64,000 nucleotides of DNA, from the NCBI GenBank assembly GCA_950295325.1, contig OX485806.1, positions 11,966,001 through 12,030,000 on the forward strand, read 5' to 3'. Within the stretch, counting starts at the first letter, position 1. Each line of letters begins with the position of its first letter. A program made the position numbers and the translations under genes. Source of the DNA: Polytrichum commune. Taxonomy: Eukaryota > Streptophyta > Polytrichopsida > Polytrichales > Polytrichaceae. Shown in pieces: positions 43,601 to 56,579 of the stretch. The notes below the pieces were generated by a model. It saw only the letters and a list, made by a program, of their open reading frames with translations, was not told where the DNA came from and searched no databases.

Positions 43601-44100
43601 ACACAATGATCCACAAGCTGACCAAAGTATACACAAATGACACTTGCCATTAGTATGCACACGAATATCGTTCTCTTGCATAATGAATTTTGTTTCAAGT
43701 TTTGAAAAGAAGAGCAATGGCTAGAATGATTAGAGTGACGAAGCCACATACGGATGATTATACAAACAATCATTCAAATTCACACACATTCATGCAAAAG
43801 TTGGTATCTTGTCCAAAATTTATGATATTTTTGGTTATTTTATCCAACAAAAATCACGGGATACTTGCATAATATTATATTTTTTATTTGTAGACTCGCA
43901 AATCACCGGCACGTAGCCAGATTAGAAATTATTGCTCTTGCAAATAAATGGCACTTGCCATTAGTACGCTAAAACTATCTTCCCTTGGATATATACTAAA
44001 ATGCATGACTATCATCTAAAGTATCCTAGTGTGCTACTCTAAATGTCACAATGTAGATTTTTTTTTCACTTGAAGAAGTGAGTTGTGTTGACAAATGGAA
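37700..44100. other. Gene-poor sequence with simple repeats and dispersed-repeat fragments
   Basis: No gene recognised. Fragments of the 34.2 kb tandem unit occur at 37770-38130 with (ggtg)n and (gata)n runs. Dispersed-repeat fragments occur near 40030-40200. C runs lie at 39974-39987 and 40456-40466 and a G run at 42723-42733. The remainder is AT-rich with only short accidental frames. Confidence 0.5.
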
Positions 44101-44106
44101 TAAGGA

Positions 44107-45560
44107 CCGGTTTACATTATGAACCATGAAGTCGTCCCATGGCGTTGTAAGAGCACTGATTGGCTGCTGAACTTGTCCCGGGACCACTTCGGTTTACTCT
44201 AAGTCAAAAATGGCAGAGGGACCATGGAGGTTGAGGTCCCCCAAAATACAAATTTCAAGGCCTACTAAATGTACTCACATGGTCCAACGGCTTTTGCGAT
44301 GAGAGAGGCAAGAGAGGTGATCTGGTAGGAAAAGGCAAGGGCCTATGGCAAAGAAATGATGTTTTTATAAATTTTCAATGAAATTTTTTGGGGGCTTAAT
44401 ATACAACTCTTCCCACTAGGTAAGGTACACAGAGCACACTTTCTTCAACATATCTACCTCTATGTGCCTTGATCATATCATAGCCCATGAGACATACCAA
44501 TTTTACCTTGCCCTACCCCTTAAACCGGTTCCCACATGTTTCACCAAACAACATGGGACATCGAGAACTCAAGAATTAAAGTGCAGATTTGTTTTTGTGG
44601 TCTACCAACTGAAATGTTTGGATTTTGGGGGCGTGTAATATACCGTTGGAAAGGTCTTGAAAATACATTTCCAACGGTGTGTTGCACGTCCCCCCCAAAA
44701 AAAATAAAAAAAATAAAAAATAAAAATAGAGTTGCAAAACGAAAAAGAAAAATATGTAGTCGTTTAACAACTGTAGATCAGGGTGGTCAAAAGAACCACA
44801 ATAGGAAAACGATTGCGGTTCTTTTTGCATAGTTTTTACTACATTAAATATGATATTTAGTGTTTGATACACTAAATACAAACGCATACACTAAATATCA
44901 ATAACCCTATGAAAGTGAGTAACATCAAATGTAAACTCAAACACTAAATATCAACTATGGTAATATGTGGAAGTTACATGTTTGAATTTAGTGTTAGGAA
45001 GGATATGAAAAATAATAATAACAATGTTAAAAGGAGAATTCCAAGATATCTTCTAGCAAATCTTTTAGCACTAATTATCAAAGAATTGAAAATTAGTGTT
45101 GAGCAAGGTAGAGTGGTAACAACATTAAACATAATCAAACACTAATTATACTATTTAGTGTACTGACAACACAAGGTACATGTCACATGTAAATTGCATT
45201 GAACATGTACAAATTAAATCCCTCATTTTCTGTAGAAATTGTTGTAAGAAGATTTGCAAGCCACATCTTCGACACATTTAACAAGTGAAGACAAGTGAAG
45301 CCCAAAAGAAGACATGAGAATGGTCAAACTTGATTTTTTTAATTTTCTTCAAAACTACCTTTTTTGGGCACGTATTAAAAAAATTTAGCACATTCACTTT
45401 TTGGTGCATGGTCATTCTTCTTGGTTCACATTCAGTTTACACCTGGTGAGGGGCCCAAGACTTTCAAAACTAATGTTTCAAGAAGTTGGATCATGAAAGT
45501 CATACCATGAACTCGGACCATTGAAAAAGGACCTCTTCCATGGTCCGACTTCATGGTCCA
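44107..45560. mobile_element. Probable DNA element with degenerate TIRs and nested MITE-like sequence
   Basis: The left end ttatgaaccatgaagtcg is mirrored near 45543 by cgacttcatggtcca. The first 290 bp match 56197-56480 (for example ggttgaggtcccccaaaa, ggcaagggcc), and the stretch near 45300-45370 matches about 56500-56570, so both loci carry the same element. Between them, 44840-45165 here contains several actaaatat palindromes like the MITE ends at 22610. No transposase frame is visible. Confidence 0.5.
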
Positions 45561-45579
45561 TATATTGACAATTAGTGGG

Positions 45580-48500
45580 TGTGACACTTTGAGACCTCTA
45601 GGCATCTAGTTTAGGCCCTTTGCAAATAGTGCACATGACACTAAATTCCATAAATGGTATACTACTAAGGCGTTGTTGACTAAGCAACATTAACTCCTCT
45701 CTTGAATCATGTGCCCACTTATGGCACTTGAACATGAAACTTGTTAAAAGAGGTTCAACTAATTGGTATCACTACTGCTAATTTTAAGGTAGAGAGACCC
45801 CTAGCAATTGCACACAAGTGTGATATTTGAGTGATTTTTCGCAAGCTTGGAAATTGATATCACGATTAAACAATTTTTTTTTTGAAGTATTGAAATATTA
45901 GTAAAATTCTCTCCCAACCCATATATACAACATAGGTTGAATTTTTTATTTTTTGACAATTGGTAGATGTAAACTTGAGTACTATCATTATTGTTTTCAA
46001 GGAATCCAAATTTGTGTCCTTTTAACATTTTTTTTTCATCTCGCTAAACTCTTCAACAACTATGACTCATCTCTCACTTGGTCACTAATTATTTCCAACA
46101 TTTCAAATTATAGATTGATGCCTCCAAGTTTGGAACTTCGCAACTATACATGACTATGTGTATTATGAATGGGGCGGTTATCATAAATGACTATGTCAAA
46201 CCATATTATGCTTACATCACAACCTTCCAAATGATGGTGACATGTGATACGTGTCTACTATAACTAACTTCTGATTTCTCTTAATGATGTATATTGTAGT
46301 TATCTTCTTATATAACACCCATTGATCTTATATTAAAAATACTTCATAATAGTATAATGTGGCACATAATAGAAAAGAATATTGTGTGATTAATGTGAAC
46401 AATTGTGTTGATAGATATGTCAAGTTTACGACCCTACCTATAAGAATAAATTTGTGATTGTAGTGCAAAGAACAAGGCTTCTTGAAGAAGGTTGCTATGC
46501 GTATGTGTGCATGTAATCTCCCTTCAACTCTCAAGCATCTGAATGTTTTGATGACTGATCTACTTATGAGTTATATATTCCAATAATTATGATAGGCGGC
46601 TCTGTCCACATGTTAGTTCATGTTTACATGCAATTGTGTTACCTCCAAGTGGTCTACATTCTTATATGAACTTACAACCATAAGATTTTATTTTTTTCCT
46701 CCACTTCTAGTGCTCTCATTCCTGAAACCCCTAATTCACAGGGCGAGGATTTGCAATGTCTATGCAAGCTCATCTGGTAACAAATTTTGGATGAGTTTAT
46801 CAGGTGGTTGGGATGGAGCTCGTTTTAGAGGGTGGGTTGCAAGTTGGTAAGTAGGCCCTCCTTGTCCCCTCTTTATTAATTTAAAAAAAAACTAAAAAAA
46901 CATGTGCACATGATGAGCTTGGATTGTTATTTTCCAAAATGATTCAGGTAGAGTGGAAAAGAAGGAGTGCATGATGTGCTTTTGAATCATTATTCTTAAG
47001 TTTGGCAATCGATTAACATTGTTTGTCGACGTAAATTTGATAAAATTTTATTGACAATCCACCTTGCTTGTTGGATTGCTCGTATCTTCAACTTTTTACC
47101 AAGTTTTCATTTTATTATTAGTTTTGATTATTATTTTAGCACATATTTTCTTCCACAAAATCATGATCTTTGTTATGGCACTCTATCGTGGCAATCCAAA
47201 CACTTCAATTGAGAACATCAAATTATAATGTTGAGTATTAGATTATACACAATAATATTATATGCATCAATTTTTAATAATATAATATATAGTTAGTACT
47301 ATTATATGGAATTATGGACTCACATTTCATTGGTTAGGTGGGCTCAAATGCCTTGGTTAGGACATCAACTGAGAGCATGTGTTACATGATAACTTCACCT
47401 ATGGTATGTTAGTTTTGAAATTTTTCTAACATAGTCAATTTGTAAACACCCTAAGTTATTTATACCATGGAGTTCAATATATAACTTGAGTTTTGTTAAA
47501 AGTACATGTTTTATAATTTTTAGGCTGCAACTTTAATATATTTGTTCTCTTGTAGTTTTGTAAAATACGAGAGTATTCCCCCCGGGTATAAGTGACATCC
47601 AAGGGATGAAAAAGCCTTCAACAACTTTAGTGATAAATACTAGGGTTTTTGCATTATACATAGGGCAAGGGTTGATTGTTAATCGGAAGTGTATTTGTAT
47701 ACATATGTTAATGACTATAAATAAAATTTTGATGTATACATATTATCACTTTTATAATAATCATTGAAATTGCATATGTCTTGCTTGATTTTACAAAACC
47801 TTGTATATAGGTTATTATTATTATTATTATTAGTTGTGAACACACGTGATTATTGGTTTTCATGAAAGGTGCACCCCCTGGGCTCTCCTCTAAAGTAGTG
47901 TTACCCAATTTAACACCCTCTTTGTGTTAGTGTTTGGTATGTAGTGGTGTTATGTAAATGGTGCTTTGTATGTTATATTCTCCTCAATTGAGACACATGG
48001 ATGATTGAGTTTTTGTTGAACTATCCCAACTTTACAAACATGCCATTCGTATGGTTAGATCCACAATTAGAGGTACACGTTTTCTTTATTGAGTTGTTAA
48101 ATTGGGGTGAACTCTTTAAATCGTTTTGGGGAGATTTGGGGTTGGGCTTTTTAGGGGTTAAATACATGTATTTCCAGTGTTTGTTTTGAGGTTTGCACCT
48201 AACCACCCAACACTCAAATACATGTGTCCAATTGAGATATGCGGGTGTTATTCGGTTACTTTTCTTAATCAAACACCTATATTTGATTGGTGTATTGTTC
48301 AGTGAGGATCAGAGAACTACACCTTAAGGACACAAGTATAAAAGGGATGAGACTACGTCTTCAGATTTTATGAAGCACTTCACATTCAATAGTGAACATA
48401 ATTAGGAGGACCTAGCTATTCATTATTCAGTTACGAAATCAACAAACATGCACTTCCGATAACCACAACTCAAACATGGAAGGTCCAAATTTTCAATCTG

Positions 48501-48737
48501 ATTTTTGCGGATGCTTCATTATAGATTTCCTAGTGCAATACAAGCTAGACTCATTATGTGAAAGATAAGCAGTAGAAGAAGTTGGAGAGCCTGAAAAACG
48601 AACCAAATAACAAGCTTAAGATAAGTAACCGAATTAGGCCCGCTTACCTTATGAAGACATTGAAAGAAGAATGTTGGAGAGTGCTTAAGCTAACGCTCCT
48701 TTCGAGAGTCTCCGCCACTCGCACAAGCAGCCTGGCT
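45580..48737. other. AT-rich intergenic sequence upstream of the fibrillin gene
   Basis: No gene recognised. A dispersed-repeat match (gataagtaaccgaattaggc) lies at 48619-48640, just upstream of the proposed fibrillin start. The last few hundred bases should contain the promoter, but no core element is clear. Confidence 0.5.
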
Positions 48738-51700
48738 ATGGCGATGACGATGATGGATATGGCGGTGGCTATGGCGCCTGTAACCGCACAGCACACTGCA
48801 CTTCGGATTGCAGGGCTTCCAGCTCGGCCACTACCTGCATTCAATCTGCGCTGGACCGGCGCTGGACGAAATTGCGCTTGCGTAAAACTCGACATCACGA
48901 CGAATGTCACAATTTCGTCAACGAAGCAGCGCTCAAGTGTCCGTGCGGTTTCGGCGGGTGCAATGGCCGAGGTGTGCTACTATTGCCCTACGATCTAGAT
49001 TCTGTGCGATACAAGTGGAATGTCTGTTCTTGTATGGTGCAATTTGTAGCTAACTCTCCGTGAATGGAAGAAAGTGATTGGTTTCTCCTGGGGTTAGGCG
49101 ACCTGAGGATGTGTTTCTTCTTTGGATAAATTCGATTTCACACAATTGGTAGAGTGTTGCATGTCGCCTATGTATGTCATTGATTTGAGCAAGGGCTTGT
49201 GTGTTTTCTCTCTTAGAAGAAACGACTCCGATGTTGCCACCGGCGTGAATTATGGTGTTGCTTCATCATCGAGTTTGTTTAAGTCTATATGTAATCTTGG
49301 AATCCCGAAACGGCCATCATGAGCATTACCTTTCAAAGGTTCCCACACGGTTGGCTGAATTATCCATAGGTGGTAGGGTGCACCGGAAATCGAGTTGTCA
49401 CCCATCCGAGGACTATTCAGACGGACTATTCAGGCTTATTCAGGCCTTAGGCGGCTTCACATACGGGACGAGTGTTGCGTGTCGTCCCTGTCACGACGTG
49501 CATGGGACCGGGGATTTGATTTTGGCAAACGCATTATGTGTTTCTCTCCTAAAAGAGATGAATCCGATGTTGCGATGTTGCCACTGGTGTGGATTATGGT
49601 GTTGCTTCTAAGTCTATATGTGAGCCCAAAATGAGCATCACGAGAATTAGCGAGCCCGTAGGTTTCCACATGGTTAGTTGAGAATCTCATGTTCACCCAT
49701 ATATCCCATTTTGATTAATGATAGGGTGCACTGGAAATCAAGTGCTAGGAAGGTCACGTTTAGCATTGGATAAGTGTTGCATATGCTCTGTGTCACATGC
49801 ATTATGACCATGCAGTTCATTTTGTTGAAAGGTTTATGTGTTTTTCTCTTGAAAGAGATGACTGTGATGTTGCCAGCCACAGGAGTGCATGGATTTTGGT
49901 TTTGCTTCGGCTTCAAGTTGATTTGAGTCTATGGGTGTTTAAAAAATAAGAGGTCCTCCGAAGACTAGTGCTTGTTTTCAAAGGTGAACTCCTTGAATGG
50001 GTGTGGACAAGCTGGTTTCACCTATCTCCCCTAAGGAAGCCCCTTGGTTCCACATGGTTGGTTGAAAATATCCGGTTCACCTGGACACCTCCACTATGAT
50101 TGGGTGGACCATGGGTGGCAGGGTGCACCAAAAATGAAGTGCTAGGAAGGTCACCTATTTGAGTACTATTTTGGCCTTAGGTGGCTTAACCTTGGAGTTC
50201 CCATGGGATCTGGGTTACGGCCTTGGTTTAAAGCCACCCTCTTGTTGTATGGTGTTTATGTCACATGCATCGTGGCTGCCAATTTGAATTTGGCACAGGG
50301 GTCAGTCTTATCTCAATGCTGAGTTGGGGGACGGACTTTAGATTTATGACTGTGGTAGTATATTTTGGAAGGTGTTGAGTTTTCTAGTGCTGGAAAAGTT
50401 TTGGAGTCTGAAATTGCAGTATCTGTGTGAGCTGAGGAGGGATTTTATTGGTGGCCAGACAAAAAACCAAGCTCGGGATGATCAGGAGAAGGAGCAGGAG
50501 ATTGAGAGGGCTAAAATGCAGCTTCTACAGGCTGTGCTGGACACAAAGCGAGGTGCACAGGCTACGGCCGACCAACGTGCCACAATTGAAGAGGCTATGG
50601 TGCGTCTCCTTTGCCTCAGCTAAGAATTTTGCCTCACAGAATGGCAGGTGTTACCAATGCAGAGATAGATGAAGTGGTATTGAAGGCCATCTCAGGTAGT
50701 GGCCCATTCATGAAATGTGTAAAAGGGCAAGGGCCTTGCTATGGTACTTCGATGAATGGAATGTGTCTTGGTGTTCTTGGATGTGCTTTGATGGTTACTC
50801 ATGACGCAGGCTAATCTGGATGAGAAAGCCAGGTGGGCGTGGAGAAATTCAATGCTGGAACAGCGGTAGAACTTGACCGGCTGCATGGCACATGGCTCCT
50901 TCAGTACACAACAGCCCCTGATGTCATTTCCCTTTTACAAGCTGCTGAATTGCCTTTCCTCCAGGTGCTTGTACCCTCGTACATAATTATTCCTTTCTTG
51001 GGGAGCCACTTTTGCGAAGAGTTTCTGAGGGATGAAGATACTTTTAAGGATTCATAACCTTCTTGGCCTTTTCAGGTAGACCACATTTTGTCTTTATCTA
51101 GTGGACATCTCAAGAAGTTCAGCGTGTAGAAAGAGGCCAGTGCTTCTCATGACTATTGGTTTTGTTCAAGTAATGTGTCCACTATGGTTCTAATATGAGA
51201 ATTTTGTCTTTGAGAGGCAAGGACCAGTGTAATATTTATAATCCTCATAACCTTGCGTTCATAATTTGAAGCCAGGATATGCTTGTCATATTCTGTATGG
51301 TGGATATTTATGTGGACAATTTTGTGATGCGTAGGTTGGACAAGTGTACCAGAAATTTGATTGCAAGGGCAGAACAGATGGTGGAATAGTTGAGAACATT
51401 GTTCGGTGGAGCATCCCTGGTCTTTTACAGGTGTGCAACTCTTTCCGTCTCTCTCCTAGTAACCACTCCTAGTGAACATTTTTTTATTAATTTACTGAGA
51501 CTGCATGAGTGCTCATGCTAAAGATGAATGGAAAGCATAGGTCATGAATAAATATTGACTTAACATGTATGAAGACTGCACTGTTGTCACGATTCTACAC
51601 CATATTCTGATGCTTGAAAGCATTGATTTTTTAATTTCAAGGTTAGTTATATTCCAATTGGTAGGATTTTGATAAGGATCTCACTTGGCAAGCGTGTAAA

Positions 51701-53636
51701 GGCTAATTCGCAATATATATCTATCTTTTGTCATCCTTCACTTGCTTGCTGTACCTTGCAGCTATTGAAGGAGGGAGATTGTCTACATGTTTGAAGTGTA
51801 GTATGGAACTGTGTCAGCATGTAGAGAAATGTTTATTTTATTAAATTCGCTTTATTCAGTGGAGTTCCTGTGTAGGAGAACGAGGGTGCAACACTCATTG
51901 TGACAGCAAGTTTCTCTGTAGCTAGTTCCCGCAGTATCGTCCTGCAATTTGAAGAGGTAAATTCAGTTACCCTTTTGAAATTATATATGAATAACAATGT
52001 TAAAATTATTTTCATTTGTCATCTGTGCACTTTTGGTTCTTCAGTTCAGCCTAGGTTAGTGAGGATGATTTATATGAGAAAACTGTTGTAAACCTGTTGA
52101 ACTCAACTTGGATGGAAAGAATAGCAAACAGTTTCTATGGACGAGATCATTTGGGCCAGCTTGATATGGTACTATTGTTTCAGATAACATTTGTACTAAT
52201 GTATGAAGTCCACTGTGATCATAGAGCTTTGGAGTTGTTGAAAGGTCCAGAATCAGGTGGACTTCACATGTTATTGCAAATACAGTTTACGTCAATGCAG
52301 GAAGTAATTACTTAAGGTGTAGGGTTTAGTTGCTTGCTCTGTTTTTTTATGTTAAGGCTTTGTTGGAAGTGATCAACAGGCTAGGGTTGGAGAGGTTGAG
52401 ATAAGTCCGGATTTGCAGGCATTCCTTGCTCCAGCTGTTCTTCCAAGGACTTTCATCAACTTGCAGGTTTGTTAGTGATCTTGCACCCATTTTTGTATCC
52501 ATATTGACACACAACTCCCATGTCCGTGAACTGATTATTTGTAACTAATTTAAGGCTGTACAGATTATCTGATAGCCAGGTAACTGGTTCCTACATTTTT
52601 ATTTGTGTAATGTGCTGTGTCTGGTATTTCTAAAGCAGGTTGCTGCTTAAGTCAATTTACAGATAAATATATGAACAGCCTATGAGTTGTGTTTGCAGAT
52701 ATTGCAATTTTTACGAACATTTGATGTGCGGTTTCCTCTTTTAGGGCCACAGAAAAAACCTGATGATGCCAAAAGGTATGATTTCTGTCCTGTGTTCCGT
52801 TCCATGCTTTCAGTTCCAAATTCATCTCTGCTTCTAATATTTCCCTCCCCCCCAAAATAATACTGTATAAAAATTTAGGGAAAGAAAATTCTATAGAGGT
52901 GCCACATCATTTGAAAGATGACTATACATAGTTCAACAAAACCAAGTAAACTTTATCCTCCCTCCATACCATCCTCTCTTCCTCCCTTTTACCTCTCTCC
53001 CTTCCTTCCTACCTTATGTATTCCTCCTGTCTTCCCTCGTCCTCATATACATTCTTATCATTGAAAGCTCTAGTAAGTTTGAAGTTTATGACTATATGTT
53101 CCAAGGAATAAGCAAAGACATGCAAGAAGCAATGAAATAACCATGGTAAATAAATGACACACAACTACTAGTTAACACAAGAAACACTGCATTGATGGCC
53201 TTGATTGTCCACTGCATCCTTCAATTTAGTTTAGGGATTATGATTATATAAGGAATGCGCACATGACCTAATAGGCCCTTACCCCCAATTCTTGTAGACT
53301 TACTATCCCCAGCTTCCATATCAGTCATTGCCCCTTGCTCTCAAAAGGTTGTCGCTATTTAATATCTAGATGTCTATGGGGCTCCCTAAACCAATGACTT
53401 GAAATGGAAAGAAGGCCCACATTTCTATGGAATGGATATAATGCACATGTATTCGTCTGTAGATATTTGAAAAGGGAAGGGACATGAGTGTTAATTGTTG
53501 CTTTCTCGTTTTCTGCAGGACACCAATTGGATTGCGGTACTACCTCACTTTTTTGGACAATAACATGCTGTTGGGTAGGGCGCTTGGTAATGGGGGTATC
53601 TTTGTCTTTAGTCGAACACAACCCCGTCGGACTTAA
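48738..53636 (+). CDS. Plastid-targeted fibrillin / plastid-lipid-associated protein (PAP), 7 exons, 334 aa
   Basis: Exons: 48738-48971, 50420-50599, 50833-50964, 51335-51430, 51876-51956, 52380-52466, 52699-52775 and 53519-53636 (the last pair shares one split codon). All phases agree and the total is 334 codons plus TAA. Exon 1 starts MAMTMMDMAVAMAP and has the Ser/Thr/Arg-rich, acid-poor make-up of a chloroplast transit peptide, ending near SSVRAVSAGAM. The mature part shows fibrillin hallmarks: LLQAVLDTKRG, the lipocalin-like strand GTWLLQYTTAPDV, VGQVYQKFDCKGRTDGGIV, LAPAVLPRTFINLQILQFLR, and a C-terminal YYLTFLDNNMLLGRALG followed by GGIFVFSR. Fibrillins bind lipids in plastoglobules and thylakoids. 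The C-terminus suggests a group near FBN9/FBN10, but I cannot fix the clade. The exon 1-exon 2 link and the exon 2 acceptor are the least certain parts; counting the final split pair, eight coding blocks are listed. Confidence 0.82.
49200..50290 (+). repeat. Three degenerate ~300 bp tandem units in fibrillin intron 1
   Basis: Units starting near 49200, 49540 and 49840 repeat, in order, gtgttt-tctct-aagagatga, gatgttgcca, attatggtgttgctt, ggttccacatggttg, agggtgcaccggaaat and ctaggaaggtcac. A further match to the start of the unit lies at 8125-8225. The unit is non-coding. Confidence 0.65.
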
Positions 53637-53639
53637 GTT

Positions 53640-54895
53640 CTTGGAGTAAATTAGGAAGCTCTTAGCCCATACTTTATTATTTTGTTCATCGTTTTCTCCA
53701 ACTCTCCTTGTCATCTGATAAGAGGTCTTGAGGGCTGCACTCAATGTAGCATAACCTGATGTATCAAAACCTAGTTGTTTCACAATTTTTTGGACCCAGA
53801 AATAAAAAAACACTTCATTTCTAAATGGCTGTGATGATTTAAAGATTCCCTCCAAATATATGCCATAGCTTAGGGTTCATGGATCAACATGGTTTAGCCT
53901 ACAGAGACCAGGAGCCTGCATGGTCTTCAATTTCTACCTTGAGCCACAGATCATAGCCATCACATTGTGATACATCAAACTACTTGTATTCACATGGAAG
54001 TCACTGCAACCTGCTAAAGGCTTGTGGAAGAAAAGAAAAGAAAACATTGGTATTGCAACACGTGGAAGGCCACCAGGGTTGGTGTTTACACTACACAATG
54101 TTTTTGTATAATGCATTATGTGGTACAGAAAGCCTAGACACCCTAAATTTATACTCATTCACAGTTGGGAGCGTGCCAACTTTCTAAGTCCTTCCACCTT
54201 CACAAGTAGGATCAAGTCATGAGTAATTCTCTGTCCACCACAATAGTAAGTTAGCTCAAGGTCTCGATCAAGGATGACAAGCAAACAAGAGTTGTGGTAC
54301 ACATCTAATGCTCGTATTTGTTATTTATTTCCATCACCCGACAAGCCAATTGAATCGTATTTGTTATTTCATTATGTCCATAATCAGTACATAAGTTCAA
54401 ACTTTCTTCAAGACCAAGTTCCCATGTGCCTCTCACTACCTACATTGTGCACCCCCAATGCTTCCATCAAAAGTCACATCATGGGTGTGCTACGAAGCTG
54501 GGTGTAGAACTCTGGCCTTTATAATATCTAGTATCAGAAGGATTGCGCATGTTGTGGATAACAACAGACTTGGGTACTTCAATCGAATGCCATACACAAC
54601 GACAAGTGTCAAAAATGATTATTTTCTTCAACCCTTCGATGGTCTTGATGAAGATCTTTTCAATCACACCAACGCATGACATTCTGTAAAAACACCCATC
54701 CTCCATGAACGCTTTGCATGAAGGAGTTGGCATTTGTGAAAGATGGCACCATGATTGTTCTGTCACATCAAGCTTGAACACATGCACATTGCCCCTTCTG
54801 TCAATGCTCAAGTCCATTGTCATGAGCATCATGATGTCCCTCCCACAAGTCGTATGTTGTTGGCGGCAATTTGTCCAAGTGTTGGGCCTTTACAT
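53640..54895 (-). pseudogene. Decayed ORF fragments, possibly F-box/kelch-like
   Basis: On the minus strand, 54832-54479 reads 117 codons with GNVHVFKLDVTEQSWCHLSQ and then CFYRMSCVGV, a pattern like the F-box-associated or kelch repeats of plant F-box proteins (a display element followed by a W then a hydrophobic strand). Further down the same strand are pieces such as YDLWLKVEIEDHAGSW near 53930-53980 and FWVQKIVKQLGFDTSGYA near 53760-53810, separated by stops and frameshifts. No F-box itself was found. The assignment is weak; it may equally be an unrelated gene relic. It lies tail-to-tail with the fibrillin gene. Confidence 0.3.
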
Positions 54896-54904
54896 TGTTC
54901 GCTA

Positions 54905-56065
54905 CGATGCCAAACTGTCGACTACTATGGTTCATTAACTGGAATATAGTTGCATCTTACAGAATACAAAACACCCATATATATACAAATTGCTTGGATA
55001 CACCGCTAATACAAATGCATGGGAGGTCAAATTGTTGACTACTACGGCTCATTAACCGGAACAGAGTTGCATCTTACATAATACAAAACACCCATATATA
55101 CACAAACTGCTAGGATACGCCACTGATACAAATGCATGGGAGGTCAAACTGTCGATTACTACGGCTCATTAATTGGAACTGAGTTGCATCTTACAGAATA
55201 CAAAACACCCATATATATACAAACTGCTTGGATACGCCACTGATACAAATGCATGGGAGGTCAAATTGTTGAATACTACGGCTCATTAATTGGAACTGAG
55301 TTGCATCTTACAGAATATGAAACACCCATATATATACAAACTACTTGGATATGCCACTGATACAAATGCAAACGGTCGACTACAATGGCTCATTAATTGG
55401 AATTGAGTTGCATCTTATAGAAGACAAAACACCCATATATATATACAAACTGCTTGGATACGCCACTGATACATATGCATGGGAGGACAAACTGTTGACT
55501 ACTACGGCTCATTAATTGGAACTGAGTTGCATCTTACAGAATACAAAACACCCATATATATACAAACTGCTTGGATACGCCACTGATACAAATGCATGGG
55601 AGGTCAACCTGTCGACTACTACGGCTCATTAATTGGAACTGAGTTGCATCTTACAAAATACGAAACACCCATATATATACAAACTACTTGGATATGCAAC
55701 TGATACAAATGCAAACGGTCGACTACAATGGCTCATAAACTAGAATTGAGTTGCATCTTATAGAATACAAAACACCCATATATATACAAACTGCTTGGAT
55801 ACGCCACTGATACAAATGCATGGGAGGTCAAACTGTCGACTACTACGGCTCATTAATTGGAACTGAGTTGCATCTTACAGAATACAAAACACCCATATAT
55901 ATACAAACTGCTTGGATATGCCACTAATACAAATTCATGGGAGGTCAACCTATCGACTACTACGGCTCATTAACTGGAACTGAGTTGCATCTTACAAAAT
56001 ACGAAACACCCATATACATACAAACTGCTTGGATACACCACTGATACAAATACATGGGAGGTCGT
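54905..56065. repeat. ~117 bp satellite array, 10 units with three-unit higher-order period
   Basis: Unit starts (gtcgactactacgg or variants) fall near 54915, 55036, 55152, 55268, 55375, 55495, 55612, 55717, 55837 and 55952. Each unit contains gagttgcatcttacag, aaaacacccatatatata, caaactgcttggatacgcca and atgcatgggaggtca. Units at 55375 and 55717 are ~107 bp, lack the tgggaggtca segment and share private changes (tcgactacaatgg, cttatag). The distance between them is 342 bp, three units, and the neighbouring units repeat at the same distance. No coding potential; spacing is head to tail without spacers. Confidence 0.92.
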
Positions 56066-56196
56066 TGACCTCAGGGTTCTCACGTATTTGTTGCAGAACC
56101 AAAGATGTCTATGGAAGGCGGGGCAACGAGAACGGGTGGTGCAACTTGATTATCGTGTAGCTTCTAAAGTCTTCTTGTTCTACCACTAAGGGGTTG

Positions 56197-56480
56197 TTTA
56201 CACCATGGACCGTGAAGTCCTCGCAAAGCTCTGTAAAATATGTGATTGGTTGTTGAACTCGTCTCAGGACCACTTCAATTTACACCAAGGAAAAAAGGTG
56301 GGAGTGATCATGGAGTTCGAGGTCCCCCAAAAACATATTTCAAGGCCTACATCATCCACTGACATGGTCCAACAGGTTTTGCGGTGGGAGAGGCAAAAGA
56401 GGTGCTCTAGTAAAAAAAGGCAAGGGCCCATAGCAACAAAAAAATGTTATTATAATAATTAGTCAATGATTTTTTATTTT
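56197..56480. mobile_element. Second copy of the 44.1 kb element end
   Basis: It aligns with 44107-44400: gtttacaccatggaccgtga, gaggtcccccaaaa, ggcaagggccc and the final cagtcaatgattttt-type end. The stretch at 56500-56570 (ggtcaaacttg, ccctttttgggca) continues the match to about 45310-45370. The intervening ~900 bp of the 44 kb copy is missing here. Confidence 0.6.
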
Positions 56481-56579
56481 TTTTTTGGGAGAAGAGAAAC
56501 TAAAGACAAGAGTATGGTCAAACTTGAATTTTTCACGAAACTGCCCTTTTTGGGCATATATATTTTAAAAATGGTGAAT

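Noticed and set aside
44536-44887. Overlapping ~100-codon frames on both strands
   Set aside because: They cross an A-rich low-complexity tract inside a repeat element; no family resemblance.
48644-48910. 88-codon minus-strand frame
   Set aside because: It is the shadow of the GC-rich fibrillin first exon on the other strand.
53355-53855. 166-codon minus-strand frame
   Set aside because: It overlaps the last fibrillin exon in antisense. Only the part beyond 53640 might be a gene relic, and that is recorded as a weak feature.
54905-56065. CRISPR-like regular repeats
   Set aside because: Units of ~117 bp are contiguous without unique spacers, in a eukaryotic context; this is a satellite.
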